A stretch of DNA of 21,786 bases, from IMG/VR virus record IMGVR_UViG_3300009146_000045, positions 1 through 21,786 of that record, one strand, 5' to 3'. Positions within the stretch are counted from its first letter, which is position 1, and every line of letters begins with the position of its first letter. Below are positions 16,634-21,786 of the stretch, in pieces. A program made the position numbers and the translations under genes. The notes below the pieces were generated by a model that saw only the letters and a program-made list of their open reading frames with translations, searched no databases and was not told the DNA's origin. Source of the stretch: a virus.

Positions 16634-18958
16634 CTACTGTTGCGGGTTTATATCATACAGGTCTGGACCCGTGATCGACTGGAAAGGATCATCAGGACTA
16701 TACGTAGGAGCCAAAGGAGCCCCTGGTCCCATAGGTGCCACAGGTGGTCTTACATTACCGTTGGGCCTCGATTCTCCATCCTTCTTGGACAACTGCCGAT
16801 ACCCCACAGCCGCAGGCACATCAGGCTCTGTCTCATTGTATCTTCTGGGTTTCAGGAACGACTTGGTAATCTCGAGATCCTGGTTGCCGCGTGACTGCGC
16901 CTTCTGCTTCTCGATGTCGCGGGCATGGTTGGTCCCCGTCTCCTGCTCGACATACTCGAGATCGGTCAGCCGGGCCTTGGCCTCGGCCTCCTTGGCCTGA
17001 GCCAGCTTCAGCTGGGCACTAGCCTGGTTCTCAGCCGCCTCAGCCTTCATCCCCTCGATCTCGGCCTGCTTGTAAGCTTCTTCCAGCGGATTGGGCTCCG
17101 GCTTAAACACCCTGAGTGCCTGGGCCAGATGCGGCATCCGTTTCAGGTCAGCGATCTCGGCCAGGATCATCGTCGAGATCTGGGGATGGCTGCCTGGTCC
17201 GATCGTCTGCAGCATGAAGCCCAGATCGTTGGCTTTCACATTGTCCATCTCTGCGGTCGAGATGTCGACCACATAGTCAAAACTCCCCTTGAGGTCCTCC
17301 TTCCTGATCGTCACGAACTCGGAGTTGGTGACCCGCACCACCTCCTCTTCCGACAGGAAGACCGAGTTCATCGAGACGATCTTGCGGGCCACCTTGGCCA
17401 TACCGTTCGACATCCGCCGCATGATGGCCATCTCGCGCTTGGCAGCGGCGTCTATGGCCCCCCGCATGCCGGTGGCGACACTCCCGTAGGCCTCGCTGGT
17501 AATGCCCCCAGAGAAGCTCTTGACGCCTGTCAGGGCCTCTGCCTCCTGGTTCTGGATCAGCGACATCTGCAGGGCCGACTCGGACAGCTCGGGAAACTTG
17601 TGCTGAATCTGAGCCCGCGTGGGATCGATGTTGGGGTTGAACTCGTAGTCCTCCCCATTCTCGTACCTGCGCTTGTTGAGCGCATCGAGAGCCCCCTTGG
17701 CCATCCCTGTCTGGGCATTGGCGCTACGTCCCAGCAGGTCGATCATGCCCCTGGTGATGGCTCCCTGGATGCGCTGGTTGTCCTCGAGCAGCTCCGCGTC
17801 AGTTTCACCCCAGAGCTCCCGCTTGACCGGCAGGTAAGGCACCATGATGAAAGGGATCTTGTTATCCGGGAAAGGATTCTCCTCCATCCGGATCATCACA
17901 TTCCCGATCCAGGTAGCAACTATAGGGACCAGTTTCCCTTCATTATGAATATCGTAAAACCCCCAATACTCATAGGCTATGATCTTACGCCGCAAGCTAT
18001 CGGGAAACTGAAAGTCACCGGGTGTAGCAGTGTCATGATCAGGATCCGTCAATGGCCCTGCATCCTGCCAGATCACCTTATCCAGGTTCTTATAGATCTC
18101 ATTCTTCTTCAACTCGGCCTGACTGGTCTCAAACGACAGAACCAGAAAGTTAGCCTTATCCAAATCTCCCTCACATGAGGGATCCGGGTAAACATTCTCT
18201 GGGCTATATATGTCTATCGTGGGACGGTTATCAATAATCGTCTCTCGTTCAATCTCCTTGGTTCCAGTCTCAATTGCAACAGTAGGTATTTCCTTTTCCA
18301 GAAAATATTCCACTGAAGCCTTGATCTCTTCTGGAACCTTCTCCTCATATTGCCGTCTGTTTTCCTTCCTCATCTGCAGTCCCACCTGCAGTCTCTGGAC
18401 CTCTTCCGGATTTTCGATAGGCGTAATCTCATGGTACTCGTATACAGGAACTTCCACCTTCTCTTTGACCGTATAGCGACACCAGCCTACCTTGATAATG
18501 GATGTCCCATCATCCACCGTAGACCTTACGTAGTCATCCATGAGTTTAACCAGATCTATCTGGGTCTTGAACTGCCAGTTGATCAGCAGCTCATTCTGCC
18601 TGGCTCCCTCCACATCCTCAAATGTCTTGGGCTTGATCTGGAATACCTTGTCCGTATTCAAAAAAGGTTCGGTAAGAGCCGAGTATCTCCACTCCGCCTG
18701 ACGCCTGATCAGCTTGGGCTGTACCCCTGACCGGCCCTTGAGCTTCTTGGGCTTGGCCTGGTTCCGCACATAGAGCAGATCGTTCCATCGCTCGATCTTG
18801 CTCATCTGCGCCTGATGGGAATTTCTCGCCTGCTCGAAATCCCGCTTGAGCTGCCTGACACTGGGCTCGTTGGCCCACTTGGTCAGGGCCTCGCCCTCCT
18901 GGCGGGCGTTCTCCAGATAGCCCTGGAGTTCCTTGTCTTTCTCTTGTGCAGAGTACAT
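16634..18958 (-). CDS. Portal protein (N4 gp59-like)
   Basis: 774 aa, close to the roughly 763 aa I recall for N4 gp59. The N-terminus is charged and helical. It is followed by PKLIRRQAEWRYSALTEPF, VDDGTSIIKVGWCRY, a cluster of Glu-rich helices (185-250), TIDIYSPENVYPDPSCEGD and IPFIMVPYLPVKRELWGETD, all typical of large podophage portals. Residues about 640-690 are an Ala/Lys/Glu helix (QASAQLKLAQAKEAEAKARL) that matches the crown or barrel helix region. The C-terminal 60 residues are Pro-rich and probably disordered. The portal forms the dodecameric DNA channel at one capsid vertex and docks the terminase. The ATG has AGGAG 6 bases upstream. It is the first gene of the leftward operon visible here and faces the divergent control region. 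Confidence 0.9.
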   Translation of the reverse strand: MYSAQEKDKELQGYLENARQEGEALTKWANEPSVRQLKRDFEQARNSHQAQMSKIERWNDLLYVRNQAKPKKLKGRSGVQPKLIRRQAEWRYSALTEPFLNTDKVFQIKPKTFEDVEGARQNELLINWQFKTQIDLVKLMDDYVRSTVDDGTSIIKVGWCRYTVKEKVEVPVYEYHEITPIENPEEVQRLQVGLQMRKENRRQYEEKVPEEIKASVEYFLEKEIPTVAIETGTKEIERETIIDNRPTIDIYSPENVYPDPSCEGDLDKANFLVLSFETSQAELKKNEIYKNLDKVIWQDAGPLTDPDHDTATPGDFQFPDSLRRKIIAYEYWGFYDIHNEGKLVPIVATWIGNVMIRMEENPFPDNKIPFIMVPYLPVKRELWGETDAELLEDNQRIQGAITRGMIDLLGRSANAQTGMAKGALDALNKRRYENGEDYEFNPNIDPTRAQIQHKFPELSESALQMSLIQNQEAEALTGVKSFSGGITSEAYGSVATGMRGAIDAAAKREMAIMRRMSNGMAKVARKIVSMNSVFLSEEEVVRVTNSEFVTIRKEDLKGSFDYVVDISTAEMDNVKANDLGFMLQTIGPGSHPQISTMILAEIADLKRMPHLAQALRVFKPEPNPLEEAYKQAEIEGMKAEAAENQASAQLKLAQAKEAEAKARLTDLEYVEQETGTNHARDIEKQKAQSRGNQDLEITKSFLKPRRYNETEPDVPAAVGYRQLSKKDGESRPNGNVRPPVAPMGPGAPLAPTYSPDDPFQSITGPDLYDINPQQ

Positions 18959-19058
18959 TACCCGCTCCTGGTGGACAGCACCCTATACCCCTTATAAACT
19001 TTCCAGATAAACCAGGTTTTTCAAACCAACCATCTTTCAGGAAAAGGGGCTCCACTCC
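18959..19058. promoter_or_regulatory. Divergent intergenic control region
   Basis: 100 bases separate the portal start (leftward) from the 131-aa gene (rightward), so promoters for both directions probably lie here. On the plus strand TGGACA (18972-18977) and TATAAA (18993-18998) resemble sigma-70 elements, but the spacer is only 15 bases. Facing the portal, the minus strand reads GGGGTATA at 18984-18991, an octamer also present upstream of the gp55-position gene. An inverted repeat is described separately. No start site can be fixed from sequence. Confidence 0.4.
19009..19027. repeat. Small inverted repeat, 5-bp stem with 3-nt loop
   Basis: GGTTT (19015-19019) and AAACC (19023-19027) enclose TTC; on the minus strand the loop is GAA. 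A second AAACC at 19009-19013 could pair with the same GGTTT, giving two exclusive pairings. The 5-bp stem and 3-nt purine loop on the template strand for rightward transcription match the format of N4 virion-polymerase promoters, though the central loop base is A, not G. It may be coincidence. Confidence 0.35.
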
Positions 19059-19065
19059 ATGAGCC
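19048..19065 (+). promoter_or_regulatory. Possible hairpin over the start codon of the 131-aa gene
   Basis: GGCTC (19048-19052) can pair with GAGCC (19061-19065). The 8-base loop holds the first two bases of the ATG and the third is in the stem. In mRNA this could limit initiation. The stem is short, so this is weak evidence. Confidence 0.3.
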
Positions 19066-19454
19066 ATAAAGCCAAAAACCTAGCAATTCAATCATCCCCA
19101 GAATCCGGTACCCTATCCGACCGTGTGGTCTACGTTCCCTCCCTCCGCTACATCCGCGAAGGCAACACCTATATCCCCAGCGTAGATATCTCCTCCGCAA
19201 AAGCCTATGGTCAGATCCAGTACATGACCACCCCAGGCAACGGCTTTGCCTCGGATGCAGCCGTCACCGAAGTCGAGAACCATGCCGACGATTCCCATGC
19301 CTCGGACCTGCTGATGATGGTCGGCGACATGATCCTGTTCGCTGCTGCCTTCCGGGTCATCGCCAACCGCTGGGGTCACGTCAACGTCCTGCGCTGGGAC
19401 AACCGCAGAATGTCCTACATCGAACAATGTGTGAAGGTAGGTTCCCATGGCTAA
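19059..19454 (+). CDS. Conserved hypothetical phage protein, 131 aa
   Basis: 131 aa, soluble. The N-terminal 60 residues carry DRVVYVPSLRYIREGNTYIP and SVDISSAKAYGQIQYM and look like a small beta domain. The middle is rich in His and Asp (VENHADDSHASDLLMMVGDM) and the C-terminus is helical and basic (FRVIANRWGHVNVLRWDNRR). I do not recognise a named family. A purine-rich stretch (GGAAAAGGGG) lies before the ATG, and a 5-bp inverted repeat covers the start codon. It is the first gene of the rightward cluster and overlaps the next gene by 8 bases, so the pair is probably co-translated. Confidence 0.75.
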   Translation: MSHKAKNLAIQSSPESGTLSDRVVYVPSLRYIREGNTYIPSVDISSAKAYGQIQYMTTPGNGFASDAAVTEVENHADDSHASDLLMMVGDMILFAAAFRVIANRWGHVNVLRWDNRRMSYIEQCVKVGSHG

Positions 19455-19620
19455 GTGGATCAAGAAAGCAATCAAGAATCCTGGTGCCCTGCGCAAATCC
19501 CTCGGCGTCAAAAAGGGTGAAAAGATTCCCGAAGCCAAACTCAATGCTGCAGCCAAGAAACCAGGCAAGCTAGGCCAACGAGCTCGACTCGCTAAAACCC
19601 TCAAGAAGATGCATAAGTAA
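19447..19620 (+). CDS. Very basic small phage protein, 57 aa
   Basis: 57 aa with 19 Lys or Arg residues, and highly structured in sequence: MAKWIKKAIKNPGALRKSLG, then VKKGEKIPEAKLNAAAKKPG, then RARLAKTLKKMHK. The pattern (WI-KAIK-PGALRK-LGV-GEKIP-KL-AA-RA-LA-TLK) is that of a small protein I recall from many unrelated tailed phages, usually annotated hypothetical. The charge suggests binding to nucleic acid or to an acidic partner, which is inference. The ATG lies inside the end of the upstream gene (8-base overlap), in a different frame. It is shorter than most ORF cut-offs and easily missed. Confidence 0.85.
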   Translation: MAKWIKKAIKNPGALRKSLGVKKGEKIPEAKLNAAAKKPGKLGQRARLAKTLKKMHK

Positions 19621-19648
19621 ACTTTCTCATTTCTTTTTGCTCGGGTGT

Positions 19649-19665
19649 CCAGAAACAGCTTCTGG
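19649..19665. repeat. Short inverted repeat in the gap after the 57-aa gene
   Basis: CCAGAA (19649-19654) and TTCTGG (19660-19665) form a 6-bp stem with a 5-base loop within the 86-base gap 19621-19706. No T-run follows on either strand, so a classic terminator is doubtful. The rest of the gap shows nothing clear except the upstream sequence of the next gene. Confidence 0.3.
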
Positions 19666-19706
19666 AGCTGCTACTCCTTTGCTTAGGAACCAGAGAGAAT
19701 CACAAG

Positions 19707-19943
19707 ATGATAACCCTGCTCAATGAACCACTCGATCATGACTACCGTGTTCGCCTGACTGCATGGCCAATCAACGAACGCCCAATCTACAAGATCGAGC
19801 TCTATCATCCCGCCAGTGACTGGGTCCACCGCTATGGCTGTGGCTCCCTGCGCAAGGCCCTGACGATGATCGACGTAACCATCCCCGCCGAGATAGCCCT
19901 GGAAGCCCGCCAGAAGGCCCAGGAGAGCGACAACAACACTTGA
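19707..19943 (+). CDS. Small hypothetical phage protein, 78 aa
   Basis: 78 aa. It contains a beta-type N-terminal half (YRVRLTAWPINERPIYKIEL) with several aromatic residues (YHPASDWVHRYG), and a helical C-terminal half (LRKALTMIDVTIPAEIALEA). I do not recognise a family. A purine-rich but imperfect ribosome site (AGAGAG) lies about 9 bases before the ATG. Same strand and similar base composition as its neighbours support a real gene; there is no strong independent evidence. Confidence 0.6.
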   Translation: MITLLNEPLDHDYRVRLTAWPINERPIYKIELYHPASDWVHRYGCGSLRKALTMIDVTIPAEIALEARQKAQESDNNT

Positions 19944-19967
19944 AGCCATCCCAACCTGCCCCCGCCT

Positions 19968-19980
19968 GAGCAAGCTGCTC
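19968..19980. repeat. Small inverted repeat, 5-bp stem with 3-nt loop
   Basis: GAGCA (19968-19972) and TGCTC (19976-19980) enclose AGC within the 67-base gap 19944-20010. The geometry is the same as the repeat at 19015-19027, but the purine-rich loop with a central G is on the plus strand here, which would suit leftward transcription in the N4 scheme. No T-run follows. It may be coincidence. Confidence 0.3.
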
Positions 19981-20010
19981 TACGGCGCTTAAAACCAAGG
20001 AGAACAACCA

Positions 20011-20478
20011 ATGGGTCTCGACATGTATCTCAACGCGAAACGCTACGTCAGCCAGTACGACAGCGGTGAGAGCCTGGAGCTGTTCACCAAGATCAAGGGC
20101 CTCAACGTCGCCTGGCCTGGCCAGACCTCGGGCTTCGACGCCTACCTGCTGCAACGCACCTGTGCCTACTGGCGCAAGGCCAACCAGATCCACGCCTGGT
20201 TCGTCAACAATGTCCAGGGCGGGGTCGACGACTGTCGTGAGTATAACGTCAGCATCGAGCAGCTGACCGAGCTGCGCGACCTGTGCGTCCAGCTATTAGC
20301 AGACAGGACACCTGAAAAAGCGCTCGAGCTGCTGCCACCGCAGGATGGGTTCTTATTCGGCGGGACCGAGATCGACGAATGGTACTGGTCGGACCTCCAG
20401 GACACGGTCGACATGCTGACTGCGATCCTCGAACACCCCCAGGTCGAGGAGTTCAGCTTCACCTATCGAGCAAGCTAG
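20011..20478 (+). CDS. Conserved phage protein of the MGLDMYL / YWRKAN family, 155 aa
   Basis: 155 aa. It starts MGLDMYLNAKRY and carries YWRKANQIHAWFV with GVDDC (53-75), then PPQDGFLFGGTEIDEWYW in the second half. This signature is familiar from a widespread family of phage hypothetical proteins of about 150 aa; I recall members mislabelled phosphoglycerate kinase with no real basis. Function is unknown; no catalytic motif is evident, but the conserved His, Cys and acidic residues could bind a metal. AAGGAG lies 8 bases before the ATG, the best ribosome site of the cluster. It is followed after 4 bases by the DUF4326 gene. Confidence 0.85.
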   Translation: MGLDMYLNAKRYVSQYDSGESLELFTKIKGLNVAWPGQTSGFDAYLLQRTCAYWRKANQIHAWFVNNVQGGVDDCREYNVSIEQLTELRDLCVQLLADRTPEKALELLPPQDGFLFGGTEIDEWYWSDLQDTVDMLTAILEHPQVEEFSFTYRAS

Positions 20479-20482
20479 TAAC

Positions 20483-20812
20483 ATGACTACCGTCGTCAAC
20501 AAGCATCATGGTCACCTGGCCGATGGTAACCGCAAGATCTACATCGGCAGAGGATCCCCTCTGGGAAACCCTTATCCAATCAACGCTCAAACCACTCGGA
20601 AGAAAAGCGTAGATCAATACAAAATATCGTTGAACCAAAAGATCAAGAACCAGGATCCTCAGGTCATCGAGGCTCTCAACAATATAACCAACAAAGCAGA
20701 AACCGGAGATGTAGACCTTATATGCTTCTGTGCTCCCAGGCTATGCCATGGAGAGATCATCAAGGCAGTGGTTGAAAACACTATGAACCAAGAGCAAGAA
20801 GGTAACCCTTGA
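20483..20812 (+). CDS. DUF4326 family protein, 109 aa
   Basis: 109 aa. VVNKHHG at the N-terminus, IYIGRGSPLGNPYP (19-32) and DVDLICFCAPRLCHGEII (76-93) match the DUF4326 pattern I know from phages and bacteria: a G-R-GSPLGNP loop and a C-C-P-CH-G cluster. The function of the family is not established. The three cysteines and one histidine in CFCAPRLCHG could bind metal or be redox active, which is inference. The stop overlaps the next ATG by one base (TGATG), so it is coupled to the phosphatase gene. Only a weak ribosome site is visible before its own ATG. Confidence 0.85.
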   Translation: MTTVVNKHHGHLADGNRKIYIGRGSPLGNPYPINAQTTRKKSVDQYKISLNQKIKNQDPQVIEALNNITNKAETGDVDLICFCAPRLCHGEIIKAVVENTMNQEQEGNP

Positions 20813-21246
20813 TGTTCGTGATCTTCGACCTCGACGGTACGCTCGCCAACGTCGAGCACCGACTCCACCACATCAAGGGAGCCAAAAAGAACTGGGATGC
20901 CTTCTTCGAGGCCTGCGTCGACGACACACCGATCATACCAATTATCCAGATCTTTGGTCTGCTCCGATCCAACGGTGTCAAGTTAGAGATCTGGTCAGGT
21001 AGGAGTGATAGTGTTCGAGCCAAAACCTGTACCTGGCTTATCGAACACCACCTATACCCCGACCAACTACTAATGCGTTCAGACGGGGACTATCGTCCTG
21101 ACCATGAGCTCAAGGAGCTCTGGCTCCACCAGGCCATTGAAGCTGGCCACAAGCCTGACCTGGTGTTCGACGATCGCTCCAGCCTAGTCGAGATGTGGCG
21201 ACGTAACGGTATCCAGTGTTGTCAGGTAGCCCCAGGAGAGTTTTAA
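20812..21246 (+). CDS. HAD-superfamily phosphatase (polynucleotide 3'-phosphatase-like)
   Basis: 144 aa. All four HAD motifs are visible: DLDGT (nucleophile D6, acid/base D8), SGRSD (S62), a Lys in RPDHELKELW (K101), and FDDR (D120, D121). HRLHHI, DWDAFF-like NWDAFFEAC and MRSDGDYRPD are typical of the phage group related to the 3'-phosphatase domain of T4 polynucleotide kinase; no kinase domain is attached. The likely reaction is removal of a phosphate from a nucleic acid end or nucleotide; the substrate is not shown by sequence. An in-frame TTG exists one codon earlier, but ATG at 20812, overlapping the previous stop, is the better start. The stop overlaps the next gene by one base (TAATG). 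Confidence 0.88.
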   Translation: MFVIFDLDGTLANVEHRLHHIKGAKKNWDAFFEACVDDTPIIPIIQIFGLLRSNGVKLEIWSGRSDSVRAKTCTWLIEHHLYPDQLLMRSDGDYRPDHELKELWLHQAIEAGHKPDLVFDDRSSLVEMWRRNGIQCCQVAPGEF

Positions 21247-21509
21247 TGACCGACCCCACCCATGGCCCCATCGAGACCGAACAACGCGCCAAGATGAACG
21301 TCATCGCCGAGGTGCTCGATGAAACATTCAACGGTAATGAGAAACCAAGGAAAATCGCCTTCGTCCTGTTGACCGCCCATTTCGGCGACTATGGCGGAGG
21401 CAGGGTCAACTACATTTCCAACGGTGACCGACCCGACATCATCGCCATGATGAAGGAACTGATCGCCCGCTTCGAGGGGAGATACTCGCAGGAGGAAGGG
21501 CATGGCTGA
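21246..21509 (+). CDS. Conserved small phage protein, 87 aa
   Basis: 87 aa from ATG at 21246; the frame is open further upstream, but AGGAG lies 8 bases before this ATG and the ATG overlaps the previous stop. KIAFVLLTAHFGD, then RVNYISNGDRPDIIAMMKEL and ARFEG, match a small family I recall from many phages (FVLL-FGD-NYISN-R-D-MLKE-IARFEG), of unknown function. The overlap with the HNH gene is 8 bases. Confidence 0.82.
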   Translation: MTDPTHGPIETEQRAKMNVIAEVLDETFNGNEKPRKIAFVLLTAHFGDYGGGRVNYISNGDRPDIIAMMKELIARFEGRYSQEEGHG

Positions 21510-21786
21510 GGACGTGACGCAGGCGGTGATTTCACCTGAGATCGAAGCGCGCTTCTGGGCCAAGGTCGATAAACGCGGCCCGGATGATTGCTGGCCCTGG
21601 CTCGGCGGCATGACCGGCGCCATGTATGGCAGCATCAACATCTCGCACAACAGGGCCCGGCCTGCCCAACAAGTCTCATGGGAAATCGCCAACGGCGCGC
21701 CGTTCCCGCAAGGCAAGAACGGCTGTCACTCATGCGACAACCCAAGTTGCGTCAATCCGAACCACATCTGGCCCGGTACGCAGGCG
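21502..21786 (+). CDS. HNH endonuclease, partial, runs off right edge
   Basis: 95 codons are visible and open at the edge. FWAKVDKRGPDDCWPWLGG (18-36), a central RARPAQQVSWEIANG, and CHSCDNPSCVNPNHIWPGT (75-93) are the standard layout of phage HNH_3-type endonucleases. His76, Asn80 and His88 are candidates for the active site, with Cys pairs for zinc. Such genes are often free-standing homing endonucleases. GGAGGAAGGGC precedes the ATG, and the first 8 bases overlap the end of the 87-aa gene in another frame. Base composition is a little more GC-rich at codon ends than the preceding gene, in keeping with separate acquisition; this is a visual impression. Confidence 0.88.
   Translation, partial: MAEDVTQAVISPEIEARFWAKVDKRGPDDCWPWLGGMTGAMYGSINISHNRARPAQQVSWEIANGAPFPQGKNGCHSCDNPSCVNPNHIWPGTQA

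Noticed and set aside
16925-18178. 417-aa plus-strand open frame opposite the portal gene, and the frame at 15992-16894
   Set aside because: Shadows of the portal and scaffold genes, with no credible ribosome site or domain.
18618-19067. 149-aa minus frame reaching across the portal start into the divergent region
   Set aside because: It overlaps the portal gene in another frame, has no suitable ribosome site and is low-complexity in the manner of an out-of-frame reading.
19113-19604. Minus-strand frames opposite the rightward cluster (19113-19604, 19683-19973, 19771-20193, 21243-21716)
   Set aside because: The plus-strand frames here show known families, good ribosome sites and coupled overlaps; the minus frames show none.
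19649-19665. Inverted repeat as a rho-independent terminator
   Set aside because: The stem is only 6 bp and no T-run follows on either strand, so it is listed only as a repeat.

Overview
The window is a segment of a tailed-phage genome of the N4 type (podophages now grouped as Schitoviridae). The virion gene order is the N4 late order read leftwards on the minus strand: portal (N4 gp59-like), small helical protein (gp58 position), acidic scaffold-like protein (gp57 position), major capsid protein (gp56-like), gp55-, gp54-, gp53- and gp52-position proteins, a virion protein with a peptidoglycan-hydrolase domain (gp51 position), and a giant open frame that runs off the left edge. The giant frame has at least 2180 codons and no stop inside the window. 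It carries single-subunit RNA polymerase motifs (a TxxGR-like motif, motif A and motif B), so it is the counterpart of the virion-packaged RNA polymerase gp50 of N4. The host cannot be named from the sequence; other phages of this type infect Gram-negative Proteobacteria.

Layout. Positions 1-6541 (minus) are the N-terminal and central parts of the giant polymerase. Positions 6557-13760 (minus) hold five tightly packed genes for minor virion or ejection proteins, with gaps under about 20 bases or direct overlaps. Positions 13788-13811 form a perfect 10-bp hairpin just downstream of the capsid gene, the only clear punctuation in the late operon. Positions 13828-18958 (minus) are the capsid-building block: capsid, scaffold-like protein, small coiled-coil protein and portal. 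Positions 18959-19058 are a 100-base divergent control region. Positions 19059-21786 (plus) are a run of small, overlapping accessory genes: a 131-aa unknown, a very basic 57-aa protein, a 78-aa unknown, a 155-aa conserved phage protein, a DUF4326 protein, a HAD/PNKP-type phosphatase, an 87-aa conserved phage protein, and an HNH endonuclease cut by the right edge.

How the parts fit. The minus-strand genes build the capsid and portal and load the proteins that go into the cell with the DNA: a muralytic protein to pass the cell wall, a protein with a strongly hydrophobic segment, and the RNA polymerase that in N4 transcribes the early genes. The plus-strand cluster looks like host-takeover or nucleic-acid-metabolism genes. 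Its two larger gaps and the divergent region contain small inverted repeats, two of which have the 5-bp stem and 3-nt loop format of N4 virion-polymerase promoters; this is only a suggestion. No tRNA, CRISPR array, insertion sequence or integrase was seen. Long open frames antisense to the late genes are codon-bias shadows and are not annotated.
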